Shown: positions 32,586-47,330 of the stretch, piece after piece | Layout of the letters: each line of letters opens with the position of its first letter | Numbering within the stretch: the stretch's first letter is position 1 | From: Diphasiastrum complanatum | Lineage: Eukaryota > Streptophyta > Lycopodiopsida > Lycopodiales > Lycopodiaceae | Direction: 5' to 3' | Length of the DNA: 64,000 bases | NCBI GenBank assembly: GCA_029204225.1 | Contig: MU832219.1 | Span: 1 to 64,000, forward strand | Notes under the pieces: model-generated | What the model was told of the DNA's origin: nothing | The model's database searches: none | What the model saw: the letters and a program-made list of their open reading frames with translations, nothing else | Made by a program: the position numbers and the translations under genes

Positions 32586-32718
32586 TAAATAAATAAGACA
32601 ATATTGTTTATCTATTTGCCCACTATAATTGTAGATGAGCTAGTTAAAACATTGGGAGTGGTGTAGGCTTTGGGAATGGTGTGGGCAAATAGATAAACAA
32701 TATTGTCTTATTTATTTA
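32586..32718. repeat. Perfect 38-bp inverted repeat, 57-nt loop
   Basis: 32586-32623 (starting TAAATAAATAAGACAATA and ending TTTGCCCAC) is exactly repeated in reverse complement at 32681-32718. It lies just before the plus-strand copia fragment D. Either a small MITE-like hairpin or a rearrangement scar. Confidence 0.9.
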
Positions 32719-32729
32719 GACTTTTTTTC

Positions 32730-34310
32730 TCATCCCATGTGGCATTTCTTATAGGGTCTTTTTGGAGACAACTCAACACATTCCATTGAAGGTGAAGGGA
32801 CAATCAGGGTCAAATTTCAGAGAGGTGTTGTTAAGTTGTTGTCCACTATTCTGTATATTTCAAATCTTACAAAGAATCTGCTTTCTATAAGCAGAATCAC
32901 TGATTCTGGTCATAGGGTCGAATTCAATATAGAGGGCTGCACTATTCTTGACAAGTCTAGGAGAGTCCTAGCTTATGGTAGAAGATGTGGCTACCTTTAC
33001 AAATTAAGTCACTGTTATTCTACAAGTAGTCAAGCTCTTATTTCTACTTCTGAATCAAATCATTTGTTGTGGCATTTCAGACTAGGCCATTTAAATTTCA
33101 AGAGTATTCAAGAAATGTCAAATCAGAACATAGTGTAGGATCTTCCTTTTATTAGCAAAATTCGATTCTCCATGTGAAAGTTGTATTATCAATTAGAAGT
33201 CCATTTACTTCAAATTTTGTTTAAAGATTTGCTAGATCTTGTACACAGTGACCTTTGTGGCCCAATGCAGACTTTTTCCACAGGGCGAGCGTTTTATTTT
33301 TTGACTTTTATTGATGATTTTTCAAGGAAAACTGCTACTTACTTTTTGAAGAATAAATCCAATAATTTCATATTCTTCAAGCAGTTGAAGGCATCTGCAG
33401 AAAATAAGACCCAGAGAACAATCAAAACTATACGTTCTGATGGAGGGGGAGAATACATATCCACCGAGTTCAAGGAATTCTACAAAGCCTGTGGAATACA
33501 TCAACAATTCACCACTAGCTACTATCCTCAGTCCAATGGAGTAGTAGAGAGGAAGATCAGACACTTATTGAGAGTGCCAAAATCATGATCGCCCCTGAAT
33601 GGCAAGACAACTCATGAGACGTGGACTGGATTGAAACCATCACTCAAACATATTCTAATATTTGGATGCATTGCCTGTGCTCAGCTGAATCTTTGAAGAT
33701 CTGAAAAAGAAACTGGATGACAAAAGCAGAAAATCGATTTTCATTGGCAACTCCCAAGATCACAAGGCATACAAACTCTACAATCTGAAAAATCAGAAGA
33801 TCTTCACGAGCAGGGATGTCATATTCATGGAAGCCTAATTTTTTGACCATAAGAGAAAAGCACCAGACAAATCTGATCCAAGCATCGAACAGTCAAAATC
33901 CGATCCTAGGATCAAAAAATAAAATTTCGATCCAAGTATCAAAAAGAACTCGGGAACAAAAAATCAGAAAATCGATTTTGAATTAGAAAATGAGTCAGAA
34001 CCCTCAATATATTACATCAAATGATTGAATTTCAACCCGAAAGATTGTGTTGATCCAAACAGTCTCCATCCTGATTCATGGATGATCCGGCCTGCTATTT
34101 TGTGCAAGAACCAAACACAGTTCATAAGGCAATGTCAACACCTGATGCTGACCAGTAGAAAGCAGCCATGGATGCATAATTCGATTCTCTGATTGAGAAT
34201 CAAACGTGGACTGTAACTGAGTTGCCAAAGGATTGAAATCCAATCCCATGCAAGTGGTTATTCAACATGAACTATGATGCTGAAGAAAAAATAAATCGAT
34301 TTATCAGGAA
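32730..34310 (+). pseudogene. Copia fragment D: pre-integrase, integrase, RT start
   Basis: NSTHSIEGEGTIRVKFQRGV, then NLTKNLLSISRITDSGHRVE and LLWHFRLGHLNFKSIQEMS (pre-integrase), then LDLVHSDLCGP, LTFIDDFSRKTATYF, TIRSDGGGEYISTEF and SNGVVERKIR, with the whole DDE triad. After 33590 the integrase C-terminus and the RT N-terminus (AAMDA-stop-FDSLIENQTWTVTEL, NPIPCKWLF) are full of stops, and coding stops near 34310. At the start, sequence begins after the protease active site. It abuts inverted fragment E. Confidence 0.88.
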
Positions 34311-34319
34311 TTGATATCA

Positions 34320-35220
34320 TATTGTTCTCCGACCTTGGTCATAAACGATGCTTCATATTCCTCTTGTTGATGTGTTGAAAAACTGGTTGAGGCAGAATTC
34401 GCTTGTTGTTGGAACTGCTTCTTTATCTCATTGTTGAATTTCAAAGTTTTGCAGTCCATGATCTCATGTCTAGTTATCTTGTAGTATCTACAAAATAGTT
34501 TTTGCTTTGGTTAGAAAGATGAAGTGTTTGAATTTGACCCTGAGCCAAAATTTGACCCTGAGCCAAAATTTGAGTCTGAGTCAAAATTCGATCTTGACTA
34601 CATATTGCTCTTCTTTTTGGATCTGAACTTTTGATTTTTGGAATATAAAGCTTGAAGATCTGACCCTGAGCCTGAGGAGGATGCAAATTTGCCTATTTCC
34701 TCTTGTAAAAACATCGAAATTGCTCTTGATAAAGTAATTTGCTCCTAGGTCAAAATTATCATGATCCAATTTTCATAGGCTTCAGGAAGACTCGATAGTA
34801 GAGTCATAACATCATTGAAATCTTCATGATTGAGCCAATTGCAGCCATTTGTTCCATAAGATTTTTGAAAGTGTTGATATGACTTGTAACACTTTCTACT
34901 TCAGACATCTTCAAGTTGAAGAATTTCTTCCTCAAATGTAACTTGGAAGTAACATCTCTGATATCATACAGGGTTTTTAGGATGTCCCATGCATCCTTGG
35001 CTTTATGAACATTTCATATGTGAATTATCTGTGTATCCTTGATATTGAAAGTGATCATGGAAAATGCCTTGCCATCTCCAAGTCTCCATTTGGTGATAAT
35101 GGCTGCATCACCTTCTGGCTTGACTTATGTGCTGTCAACAACATCCCACAGTTCCTTGGCTAATAGCATGACCTTCATTTTAAACTTCCAGAGATGATAG
35201 TTCCCTCCATCGCGCCTCTC
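34320..35220 (-). pseudogene. Copia fragment E: gag, minus strand
   Basis: The minus strand gives GGNYHLWKFKMKVMLLAKEL, WDVVDST, ITKWRLGDGKAFSMITFNI, AKDAWDILKTLYDIRDVTSK, LHLRKKFFNLKMSEVESV, then NTFKNLMEQMAAIG, a UBN2-type gag. A weakened zinc knuckle CRYYKITRHEIMDC lies near 34460-34500. Tandem GAGCCAAAATTTGACCCT repeats (34538-34570) lie in the linker. The frame ends near 34330 with SFMTKV, where protease would begin, and there the opposite-strand fragment D starts. Confidence 0.82.
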
Positions 35221-35370
35221 GATTAGAGAAGACTGATCCAGTCTGGCTAAGCGAGATCATTGGTAGTAACAATGGTTTTCAAATAATGTTGGCTACACGC
35301 TTGCTAGAACAACGTCTTGATAGAAACAAGACTTGATAATCTGTAATGAAATACATATTACTGAACTGCC

Positions 35371-35383
35371 CACTTTGATACCA
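35371..35383 (-). promoter_or_regulatory. Retroelement primer binding site
   Basis: The minus strand reads TGGTATCAAAGTG next to the LTR terminus at 35384, complementary to initiator Met-tRNA as in other copia elements. Confidence 0.85.
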
Positions 35384-35781
35384 TGTCAAAAATCAGTGGG
35401 AATGAGCGAAAGTTGATTAGCGAGCTTGGTGTAGGATCGGAAGCACAATAGACAACAACAGAATATTCAAATTGAATGATTCAGACAAATTCTCAATGAA
35501 ACGATATAATAGTAGGACTAAAATTTGCACTCTGATTAATATCAACAAATGAGTACAATTTTTTGAAATAATAACTTCAGCTGGTTGAGCATGATAACAC
35601 TGGCTACATCAACTCGAAATTCAGAAGAAGTTTTCTGATGAAGATTCTAGGATTGATATCCTACAAAATATCTACAAGTGCCTTTTGTTGCAGTTATTAG
35701 AACCGCCTCATTACAGTTAATGCATGTATAAAGTGGACAGACTGTCAACTCGAAGTCGTTGGGTTGGATTTTAGACCGACA
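35384..35781 (-). repeat. 5' LTR of copia fragment E, 398 bp
   Basis: Termini are TGTC (35384) and GACA (35781), with the primer site at the inner edge. No second copy of this LTR is seen in the window, so its partner is lost or lies elsewhere. Confidence 0.7.
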
Positions 35782-35994
35782 ATATCAGAATGTACAGGTA
35801 TCGAAACATATACACTGACTCAAAAAAATATAGAATTTTTTGAGTCGATCTAGTATCAAAAAATTCTAGAAAATTCAATCCTAAATTTTTCGATCCTCTA
35901 CTCAGAGATTCAAGTCTTCTGTTTCTAGGTTTTTCAAGATGCTCATTATTGAATGATTTGAGACTGACCATCGAAAGTCATTAGGGATATGAGA

Positions 35995-36835
35995 ACCATT
36001 GGTGGATTCCTCTTGGATCTAGTGAGAGGTTAAATTATACAAACTACTCAATATGGAAAGTGAGGATGGAGTCACTTCTAGTGATCCAAGACCTCTTTGA
36101 TACTTTCCTAGATGAAGAGGATGAGCCTCTTGGAGGACAAGAGTTGTTTAGATACAAGAAGAAGGCAAGACTAGCACTTCATAGCATCAAAATGAATGTT
36201 AGTGATGACCTCTTGAAGGAGGTAGCCTCTTGCAATCGTCCAAGGAAACTTGGTATTCTTTAAAAGCTATATATGAATCCAACAACACTTCAAGAGTAAT
36301 TATGCTAAGAAACCAAATCTTACAAAGTATGAGAAGAAATGATGAGAGTGCACAAGAATATGTGCTTAGGATCAAGTCTCTCAACAAAGAATTAGTTTCT
36401 TTTAGAGAGAAGATTCTAGATGATGAGCTTGTACCAGTGATCCTAAATGGCTTAAGAGATGAATTCTCCAATTTGGTTCAAATTTTTGCCATCCAAGACA
36501 CTTTGCCATCAATTGATAAGCTTCATAGTGTGCTAGTGGCTGAAGAGTGTAGGATGCTCCATGCAAACTCTAGGATGAGTTCCTTAATGTTGCAAGATGG
36601 AGATGAGAAGGCAAATTTCTCATTTAAAGGCAAGAATAAGACCAAGGGATCTAAGAAGGATTAATAAAAGGAGGCCAAGGAGGAGGATCAAGCATCAAGT
36701 TCAAAGACAAAAGACAAGTCAAAACAAAAATGCTTCTTCTGTGGGAAGAAGGGGCATTATGCATTTGAATGCAACAAGCAATGGCAATTCAAGAGACACT
36801 TGGTGGATTTTGATAAATACTGGAGGATAGATGGT
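35995..36835 (+). pseudogene. Copia fragment F: gag with zinc knuckle
   Basis: RLNYTNYSIWKVRMESLLVI, then KKARLALHSIKMNVSDDLLK, a frameshift near 36235, then TWYSLKAIYESNNTSRVIML, SAQEYVLRIKSLNKELV, PVILNGLRDEFSNLV, PSIDKLHSVLVAEECRM, a stop at about 36662, and an intact CCHC knuckle CFFCGKKGHYAFEC. It ends at DTWWILINTGG, a damaged form of the protease start (WWIDSGAS). It is related to element A gag but clearly distinct. Confidence 0.88.
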
Positions 36836-39065
36836 GTTGGTACCATCTCTTTGTGTCTAGAATCCTCAAGTAAGTCCACAAGTAAACTTAATTTTGTAAG
36901 AAATAATGGTTAGGAACCTTAGACTTAGACTCTTTTTCATTTAAGTTTAACTATTACCAAGAAATATATGTAATACTTTAAACTTAGAAAGTCTAAGTTT
37001 AAAGTTAATTCTAAGTTTAGAAGTTCTAAGTTTATTTTGTTAAGTGAACTTCATTTTGATACAAGGAGTCACTTCTTAAAATAGCTTAGCAATAAGCTTT
37101 GGGAGTATCCCATAAGCATATTAGTATATGGGCCTACCACTCATTGTATATATAGAAGTGAATTTTGGGCCTTAAGTAACACTTGTATAAGCCCAAGCTT
37201 TAATAGACTAATTTGTTTTTGCTTAACTTGTGTCCCCACTTGTGGATAGAATACTTGGTGGTAGGTGCTCAAGCCCCACTAAGCTTTTCTCAATTGGCTT
37301 TATGTTATTGTGCTTGTGATTATGGGAATATTTCTCTTATGCACTTATCTTCCCTTCCCTTGTGGGAGTTAGTTAGTTAGGATTACCTAGAGATATATTA
37401 GGAAACACTAGTTGGGCGAGTCTTAGTGGTCATTAGGGTTAGGTTAATTTAGGATACTCTCTAGTTGGGAGAAGCCTTAGAGAGCTAACCTAGGACATTC
37501 CTTAGTTGGGGGGCTATCTTAAGAAACTAGTTTAGGTCATTTTCTCTCTCTAGAAGGGTGAGCCTTAGAGGTTTGTTATGCAAGGGAACATAAGAATGGA
37601 GTGGATCAAAACCCACCACCACTATACTTCAATGTCTTTTATGGACCCTCTCTCCTCTAGTTCGGTAGCCATAGCGGAAGAGATACCCTAACCCTACTAG
37701 TTGGGAAGCCCCTGAAAGACAACATTGTCGTCGTTGCTACTCTATTCTCCCTCTCCTTGCATTTTTTGTTGCTACCTTTTTTCCTACTAGTGTTCTAGCC
37801 TTATTTTTTGTAGATTTTAGACTCCATCTCGTTCCCCTCATTCTCACACATAGTCATCTTTTACGTAACGGGGGAGGGAGCAACTCCCATGATTCCAAAA
37901 TTAGGGTTTTATAGTCATTTATTTCATTTTTTGAAATGTTTTCTCATTTTTTGCACCAAACCTGCATAACAGAACTCACCCATCACTACAGAGCCCAAAC
38001 ATAGCCTCAACAATCCAATTATCAGCTCTACGAGTTTCTATACAGCCAAAAAGTAGACCAATCAACTATTTTGGCCTATTTTTTTATAGCGATTTTATAC
38101 CAAACCAGCTCAGACAAACTCACTCATCATCACCAAGAGTGCAGATCCCACAGTGCCAAATCCATCAGACCACTCTACGAGTTCTTCGGAGCCTACCCTT
38201 GTCAGAAAACATCGACTCAAACATAACTTTTTTCCAAAACATCTTCAAGACAAAATTCGCCCATAGTACCATTGGAACCAGCTCATCATGGGCGAGTTCC
38301 TAGGCCCTTGCGCGAATTTGTTTCATGGCAAAAATTTTGATTTTTGAGCAGTCAACCCATTTTTAGTCATTTTTGGTCAAGATCAAACTCGCACAGCTAT
38401 CTGGGTGACTCAACAAACTCGTCGGCCATATTGTAGCCTTATCAATGCTTGCCAAATCCATCTGTGGGTTACACAAGTTTTTTTCATGCCGAAAAATTGA
38501 GTTTTTGTGTTTTTTAGGGGTATTTTAAGCTAAAACAAACTCGCACAGCTACTTAAAGGGGTCACTAGAATTCGCGCTCTATATTTTTGAGATTAGCTCA
38601 TCATGGGCAAGTTCTTGGTGAGGTGCACGAGTTTTCTTGAAAAAAATAATTGGCCCTAAACTCGCACAAGTCCTAAACTCGCATATCAAAATTTGCCACT
38701 AACATTTTTGGAATCTACTTCTCTGAAGTTTCTTTTGATATATTAGGCAAATTCTACAGAGCACAGATGTTAGAGTTATGGCCAAAAGTTTGCATCAAAC
38801 CTGAAGTTGGGCTATATTTTGGTCCAGAACTTGCACAACTAGTTATTGGGCTCAGAAAAACTCACAAATGCCAAATTTGAACTCATCTCGTGTTTCTGTC
38901 TGAAATTTTAAAAAATGAAAAAATGACAAAAAATTTCTGCTGTATGAGATAGGGTCCATTAGAATCGCCAAGCTCTAAACTATCCTAGGTAAAATCTTGT
39001 TAAAAAAAAAATTGGTATGTGGAACTGAGACCATAGCCTGGATAGGACCTACTGTGAATTTTTAC
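36836..39065. other. No gene seen; probable LTR or intron DNA
   Basis: 2.2 kb without coding signature. About 37960-38900 contains recurring words such as AACTCGCACAGCT and TCATCATGGGC(G/A)AGTTC, suggesting degenerate internal repeats of an old element. It lies between copia fragment F and the last clear exon of the En/Spm-like gene and may be intron of that gene. Confidence 0.35.
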
Positions 39066-40168
39066 CTGTTTCCAGTGGTGCTGAAGGGCGCTGTCAATGA
39101 GTGGTATCTAAAACTTGAACCTAATGAATGCTTCTTTCACCCATAGAAGATAGTAACCATCTCCAATGGGACTACAATGCCATGTGCACTTAGGATCTCT
39201 ACTCTCTAAAGTGCCACGAGCAACGACCTTCCTCTTGATGTTCAAAATGTCTACCATTGCACCAAGTGGAATAACCTACAAGTTTGATTAACATAGATAC
39301 ATAAGTACATCTGAAATAAATATTTTATTTTACTACATAAACGAAAAACTATATTGTTGAAGCAAGATAAACCAAGAATTGGAGCTCTACGCTTACGAAG
39401 AAAATCAATATTTTGATCTAAAAAAAGTTGCAATAACATTATTAATGAACATGTCAAAAATATTTACCTCTTTTTTTTATTTCAGCTTGCTCTTTATAGA
39501 CCAACGTTCTTTTGTTTCCTTTTTTTTTAACTCTCTCTTCATCTTCATTGGCCGTAGTCTTCTGATGAAATCACATGTGTAAAATTACCATGATAATAAG
39601 ATCAATGATTACACTTGAGATAACGACACAATTGTAACATTCATTGTATAAATAAAACATACCAGAGAGGTTTCATGAAACTCCATAGTTTAATTCTTTC
39701 CAACTGCAAAAATGACATAATCCCATTCATTACAAGTACAAAAAACTCACAACTTCACATTAATTTCATTTTTGTAATTCAACGTTGTATTATAGTTTGT
39801 CATGATATATGATTTGTATACTTGTACAAAATTGCCCATGTGTGTATTCCTATGTACATAAAGATCAACACTTTATACAAATTTGCATGCTCCACTTTTA
39901 AAGTGTGTGAAAAGAGAAAAAAGAAAAGAAAAGAAAAGAAGTACCTGCAATCTAGATACAGGTTGTGAGCCTCTCGTACTTTCAAGCGTAGGACTGCGCC
40001 ACACAAAAGAATTTGTGGCAAATACCTGAAATTGTAAAATACAAATTTCAAAATAAAATGCGTGAATAGAGAAATAGAAAAAGAATACATTGAAATGAAT
40101 CTACCACTTGTGATTCATGATATCATTGTGATTGGTTTTGTTATAAGCCAAGTAGACTATACTATTAA

Positions 40169-40370
<202 letters not shown>

Positions 40371-40439
40371 CAATCACTTGACGCAATGAAATATACCATA
40401 TATAATAAATTCACTTTTTTTTTCAAGTAATTTGATTCA

Positions 40440-41530
<1,091 letters not shown>

Positions 41531-41548
41531 AACATTGATTTATAGTGA

Positions 41549-41673
<125 letters not shown>

Positions 41674-43989
41674 AACACCTAAATGAATATTATAAAAAAA
41701 AATGGTTGATTTGAGTTAGCTACAAATCTTTAAGTTGAATCAACAAAATAATATCTTCTATACACATGCATACATGAGGCTCTAGAGGCTGTGGTGTGGT
41801 TTGGGTCATGCGAAGAATCTTAGCTTGCATTCGTATCAAACTCTCTTGCAATTCTTTGATCTTTAACTCCACCTTTGCTTCTACTTGTGAATTCAACCTT
41901 GCGTCCACAAGTTTGTCAACCTCCTCCATACTAACATAGTTAGATATGTGCCTTCGATCAGGTAGTGCTGCACCAAGGCCACATCCTTGGACACGTCCTC
42001 TATTTACTTTTCCAAAGTAAGCATCTAGAGGACCGCCAGTCTCATCTCCTACAGTTTCCTCCAAACTCTAGCAATTGGAACAACAAATGCAATGTCAATC
42101 AAAACATCACATATTGTTAGAACCGTGTAAACGATTTTTTTTAAATAAACTTACATACCTGCATTTTTTCCTTTGCAAATTCATTGAGCTCCCCATGGTT
42201 TTTACTTCCCTTGAAAGTGTGCGCACAGATAAAAAGCTCTTTGGCTAATGGTTCTCGTCCTAACTCTTTTTCCTAGTACAAAATTAAAGAAGAAATTACA
42301 TACTTATAATGTTACAAAGACTTTAACTAAGCTTTAGATTTACAAAGTGTACCATCATATCGTCTTTCAGGGCAACATAACCAGCACGACCCACGTGCAA
42401 ACTCCTCATGAATTTGGCACGTTTTTTTTCATTTCGTTCTCTCATATTCTTTTGAAAGTAGAAAACAATAACATAGAAGTTAGAAATGCACATATTATAA
42501 GATTTAAATTCTACAAAACATTTATTGTTTTTTTTTAATTTGCATATACAAGTGAAATAGAATGGTGTTTTGAACTAATTTATACTTGGTGTTTTGGAGA
42601 ATCATAGATTTGTTGAAATTTGAGCCATTTTTCTTGATCTCGCAACCAACGAGGCTTAATCGGCTCTTTTCTCTCTACACGTGCATTGGTGATAATTTTT
42701 AAGACCTGTAAATTCACATGCTTGATATAATTAGAAAATAGGAAACATAGAACATGAATTTACTTTTCAAATAAAAACTCGATAATTTTTTTATTGTGAG
42801 ACTAAGGCAGCTTATGGTTGAATACATTCTTTAAATAAAATACCTCATGATGCAAATTATGGAAAACATGCGAAAATTTGTCTTTGAAATATTTTTCCAC
42901 ATATTTAAAATCGTACGAAGCCTGACAAATGACAATGGAAAAATGTTACAAATTACATTTTTTTTTAAGTACATTCTAAGAAAAAAACACAAAACTTGCA
43001 TGATTTATAAAGATTCGTTCACATGTTCTATACCTCAAGTCCTTGCTTTACTGCATCAATTTCAGCTCTTGGACAACTCTTGACGTTGGACACAGTAAGA
43101 TCAACTCGAGATGCTACTAGATTTCAAAATCTCTGTACAAAGCTCTCTCGATGATCCCCTCTAGGCTGTCCTCCATCTGTGGTTTCCACCACAATTGACC
43201 CTCTATTTATTTTTCCTCTCTCAATGTTTTTCTTTTGTGTGCTCTTTTCTCTTTTTGCCTGGACATACCCATATCTACAAATGGGACATGATCATTCAGT
43301 ACAGGAGTGATTGTCTCCTGAGAGCCTATTGTATCTGCATACAAAAAAGAATACAATATACTAATGAGAAACGATAAAAATGTTGGCTTAAGGAGTACAA
43401 ACTTATCAAAATAGTCATATTACAAACAATTCAATTGTGAACAAGTTAGTTGCACAACATTTTGAATCTCCATAATTGAGCACCTGGTGGTGGCGGTGGG
43501 GGATTACCGTGCTCTTCCATTGCCTCATCATCAATCTCATGACTCCTAGAATGCGGGGCACGGTCATCTGGCAGAGAAGGCGTGACCGTCTCATGAGAGC
43601 CAAGTATATCTGGTGTACATAATGTAGTAATTAAATATAACAAAATATCATTTTAATACATACCAAAATAGCCATTCTAATAACATTGCAAATAATTCAA
43701 CAAATAACATTTTAATTACGTGAAAAGTATACAATTTGAAGTTTAGTACCTTGTAATGGCTGCATGATATTGTAATCCTCTTCTATAACCTCGTCATCAA
43801 TAAAATGTCAACTCCTCCTAGGTCGATTGTCTTTTACTACATCTTCATTGATTGGAGCAGTGTCATGTATCAAAGTCTTGTAACTTCATCCTATTGTTTG
43901 GTAAATTTTGTTGCAATAAGGGCATAATAAATACTAGAATATAATAAGTGTGTATATATTACAAAAAAACAATTCGACTCTTAAGCTCA

Positions 43990-45830
43990 TTCACGGCCTT
44001 GGCCAAGTTGGCCATTCTGTCCATTGACATGAAAATGACTAGTCCCACATTGTATAAAAAAAATTGTTGTTTACCAGTGTCTACAAGCAAAAAAGGCTAA
44101 AAATACCATTGAACACCTCAATGAATGGTTTGAAACTGTAAAAAAATGAATCTACCTTACTAGTGATCATGGCCCCATGTCCTAGTCAAATCAAGCATCG
44201 CTCATATTGGAGTTCATTTGCTAACAATTGCACATGCCTAGAAACCCTAATTTTGGTCTATCTAATTTACTGGCCATTTATGAGCAAAAAACTTGTTTAG
44301 TGGCTTCACATATGTGCTTATAGTCCTGTACATTACAAAAATGGCCATCATTTAAGTATGGGCCATGTTGAACGTGTCTTTGAGTCGAAAGACCTCACAA
44401 CGATCTACTTTTTCCAGGCAATGAATGGCCTAATTTCGACAGTCCATAACTTGACTATTTCATGCCCTTCCTAGTTCAGATAAATTCATTCTAATTCAAT
44501 TTGATGTTAGCTCCTAGTCAGATCGAATAGCACCCATATCGGAGTCCGTTTGCTAAAGATTGGTCATGCTCGTCTCAAATCACTTACTAGTCCACCTAGA
44601 AATCCTAATTTTGGTCTAAATTTGGACTTCATTCAATCAAACTAGGACGAATTGGACAAGAATCTAGTTTCTAGTCCGTTCAATAAGCGTTTCAATGCAT
44701 GGCACGGAATCAACGGGTATTTATGAATAAAGCACTTTGAACTAATACTAGAATTCATCTCACAAGTTCCTAACATGTGTACAGAGTAGGTGGAAGCAAT
44801 TAGTGCTTCAGACTTTTAGCATCCCCAAAATCTGGGAATGGCAATGCTATTCAAACAATAAAGGCCAATTGCATAAGGAACGTCCATAACTTGACGGTTT
44901 TATGCCCTTCCTAGCTCTAGTCAGGTAATCCTTATTCATTTTGGTGTTTGCTCTTTGTTAATTCAAGCATCGCTCTAATCAAAGTTTGTTTGTAAAAAAA
45001 TTGGTCGTGCTTGTCTTGAACCACAAACTAATCTGCCTAGAAACCCTAATTTTGGTCTATCTAATGGGTTTGCCATTTACTATCAAAGTGGGACAAAAAA
45101 AATACCATGTCTAGCTATGCATGTTCATAACGGTAGTGGGAACCACCCGTCTCGATTGTGCCATGCTCTAGAATGAAATCTAGTTTGAGGCCCTAGGTTG
45201 GGTTGAAAAGACTTATCTAATGTTATATTTAGGTCCAACTTCAGGCGCTTTGGACCTTATCCTACATTGAATGTTCTAACCCTAGCATGGCTTCACGTGT
45301 TTCCTTATAGACCTATGACATTATGGAGATGTTTGAATATGGGCCATGTCGAATGTGTCTTTGAGTCGAAAGGCCTCCCAATGGTCTAATCTTTCCATGC
45401 AATGAATAGTCAAATCAAGCATCACTCATATTGGAGTTCATTTGCTAACAACTGCCCATGCACGTCTCAAATCACTAACTTCAATCCATAATTTTGACAG
45501 TCCATAACTTGATGGTTTTGTACCCTTCCTAGCTTGGTTCAATTAATCCTAATTCAATTTGATATTAGCTCCTAGTCATATTAAGCATCGCTTAAATCGG
45601 AGTTTGTTTTGCTCAAAATTGGCCATGTCCGTCTCAGATTACTATCTAGTCCACCTATAAACCCTAATTGTTGTCTATCCAACCTACTGACCATCAATGA
45701 TGCGAGGCCAAGAAAAATACCATGTTTAGTTCTACATTTTATAACGGTTGTGGGAACCTATGGCAAATACCCGTCTGGGTTGTGCCATGTTCTAGAAAGA
45801 AATATAGTTTGAGGTGCTAGGTTAGGTTGA
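43990..45830. repeat. Degenerate long-period tandem repeat
   Basis: A composite unit recurs at about 44155-44290 (partial), 44450-44640, 44885-45085 and 45400-45700: CCATAACTTGA, then CCCTTCCTAG, then AATTCAATTTGATATTAGCT, CTAGTCA, AAGCATCGCT, ATCGGAGT(C/T)(C/T)GTTTGCT, and AAACCCTAATTTTGGTCTA. Spacing is about 430-620 bp. No coding signal. Such AAGCATCGCTCAAATCGGAG-like modules are typical of untranslated regions of old gypsy elements, but the origin is not established here. Confidence 0.75.
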
Positions 45831-45833
45831 AAA

Positions 45834-47330
45834 GTGTTGGGAAAGAGGGGTGTGAGAAACAAAAATAGCTCAAAAAGAAACGAACATGAATGGAAAGAGA
45901 TTCGTTCAAGCAATGATCCCTCTTTACTCTTATCACGCCTGTTAAATGCTAATACTCAAAAAGGAATAAAAGTCTTTCCTAATACAGAGGAAGGCAATAT
46001 TATAGCAGATATTCCTCTTGTCTTAAAAGGCATTGAGGCCCTTCCCGAAACATAGGAGGGCAAGATTATAGAAGGAGTTGTTCCCTTATCAGTTCCTAAT
46101 ACTGATAAAGAAAATATAGAAAAATTGATTGAATGGAGATCTACTTGTAAATAGAGAGACATTAAAAAAAAAAATACAATCATTTTACATGTAAACAACC
46201 CGTTGATGGGTTTTTTTAATTGATATCAATATAGATTCTTACAATTAAGCTGTGTCCATAGTGTAATACTGGAATGCAATTTTCTATATCTGAGAAATTC
46301 AAGAAGAAATACCCTTGATCCATGAGAGGTAGAAAAGAAGACCTGGATCAAGGATAAGACCCATCAAGGTCGGATATTATTGCAGCCCTACAGCCACAAC
46401 CAAACTGGAGAAACAAAATCTTAAAAGACAATAGGAGGCTACAAGAGTATCTGAGGCACCATCTTGGAAAAGGCTTGCTCCCTTTTACATGCCTATTAAA
46501 AGAAGAGATCCATGGCCAACAGAACAACCAAGAGGTGAGGTTATCAATGGGTTGGTGATTTTAGGGATTTCAAAAAGCTCGACGTACGATGAGTTGAGGC
46601 TACAACTAGTAGACTTTGGTCACAAATATAAGTCTAACGCTGACATATGCATTCGAGAAAGTGCCAATTATTGCCGATTTATGGCATTCCTTATAAATCA
46701 GGAGTGTTTTTGGGATCGAGGGTTGGATCCTATAAAAATCAATCCCAATGTAGCCCTACAGTCAAAAGAAGACCACCGTATGATGGCTCTCGACTCTACT
46801 ATAGAGCGGCATTATGTCTTCACGATATGTCACAATGATTGAAGACTGGCAGGAGTTCCATTTTATACAAGGGATACGACAATATTTGGGACCAATACAG
46901 CTTGGCAATATATTGCGGTTCCAGATATTTGAAGCCCTAGAAAAAGCGATCAGCTCAAGGAAGCTGACGGTGAAACGACAAATCGAGCAAGATAGACAAG
47001 ATGTTCACAAGCATGCTAGAATGTAAGAGGCCATTGGGAGATCTCAATTTTGTGAAACAATTTTTGCAGCAAATTAACATTTGCTTTTATGCAAGCGAAC
47101 GAGGATCTACCCTTTTCCAAGTGCCAATCAAAGATGTCAATGTGGAAGTGAAGCAATATCATTCGACATGTGTTGCAGTGGGTCCTGCAACAGATTAGAG
47201 GAGGATGATGTTAGATGATTCTGATGAATCTCCAAGATACTAGGCCAAAGCTATTCCAAGAGCACCATCTCACCTTAGACCGAGGAGGTCTATGAGGAAG
47301 AAGAGAAGGATGAAGAATGAGAGCTGAGAA
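45834..47330 (+). pseudogene. Unrecognised multi-frame coding remnant
   Basis: The plus strand has several adjoining open segments: SKRNEHEWKEIRSSNDPSLL (near 45870), then after stops APSWKRLAPFYMPIKRRDPW with GEVINGLVILGISKSSTYDE, CRFMAFLINQECFWDRGLDP (46437-46842), AGVPFYTRDTTIFGTNTAWQ (after a stop at 46840) and QQINICFYASERGSTLFQVP (47010-47198), then a basic tail rich in Arg/Lys (RRSMRKKRRMKNES) ending near 47325. Residue composition looks like real protein, with only single stops between segments. No domain is recognised. It could be the product of an unclassified mobile element. Confidence 0.35.
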
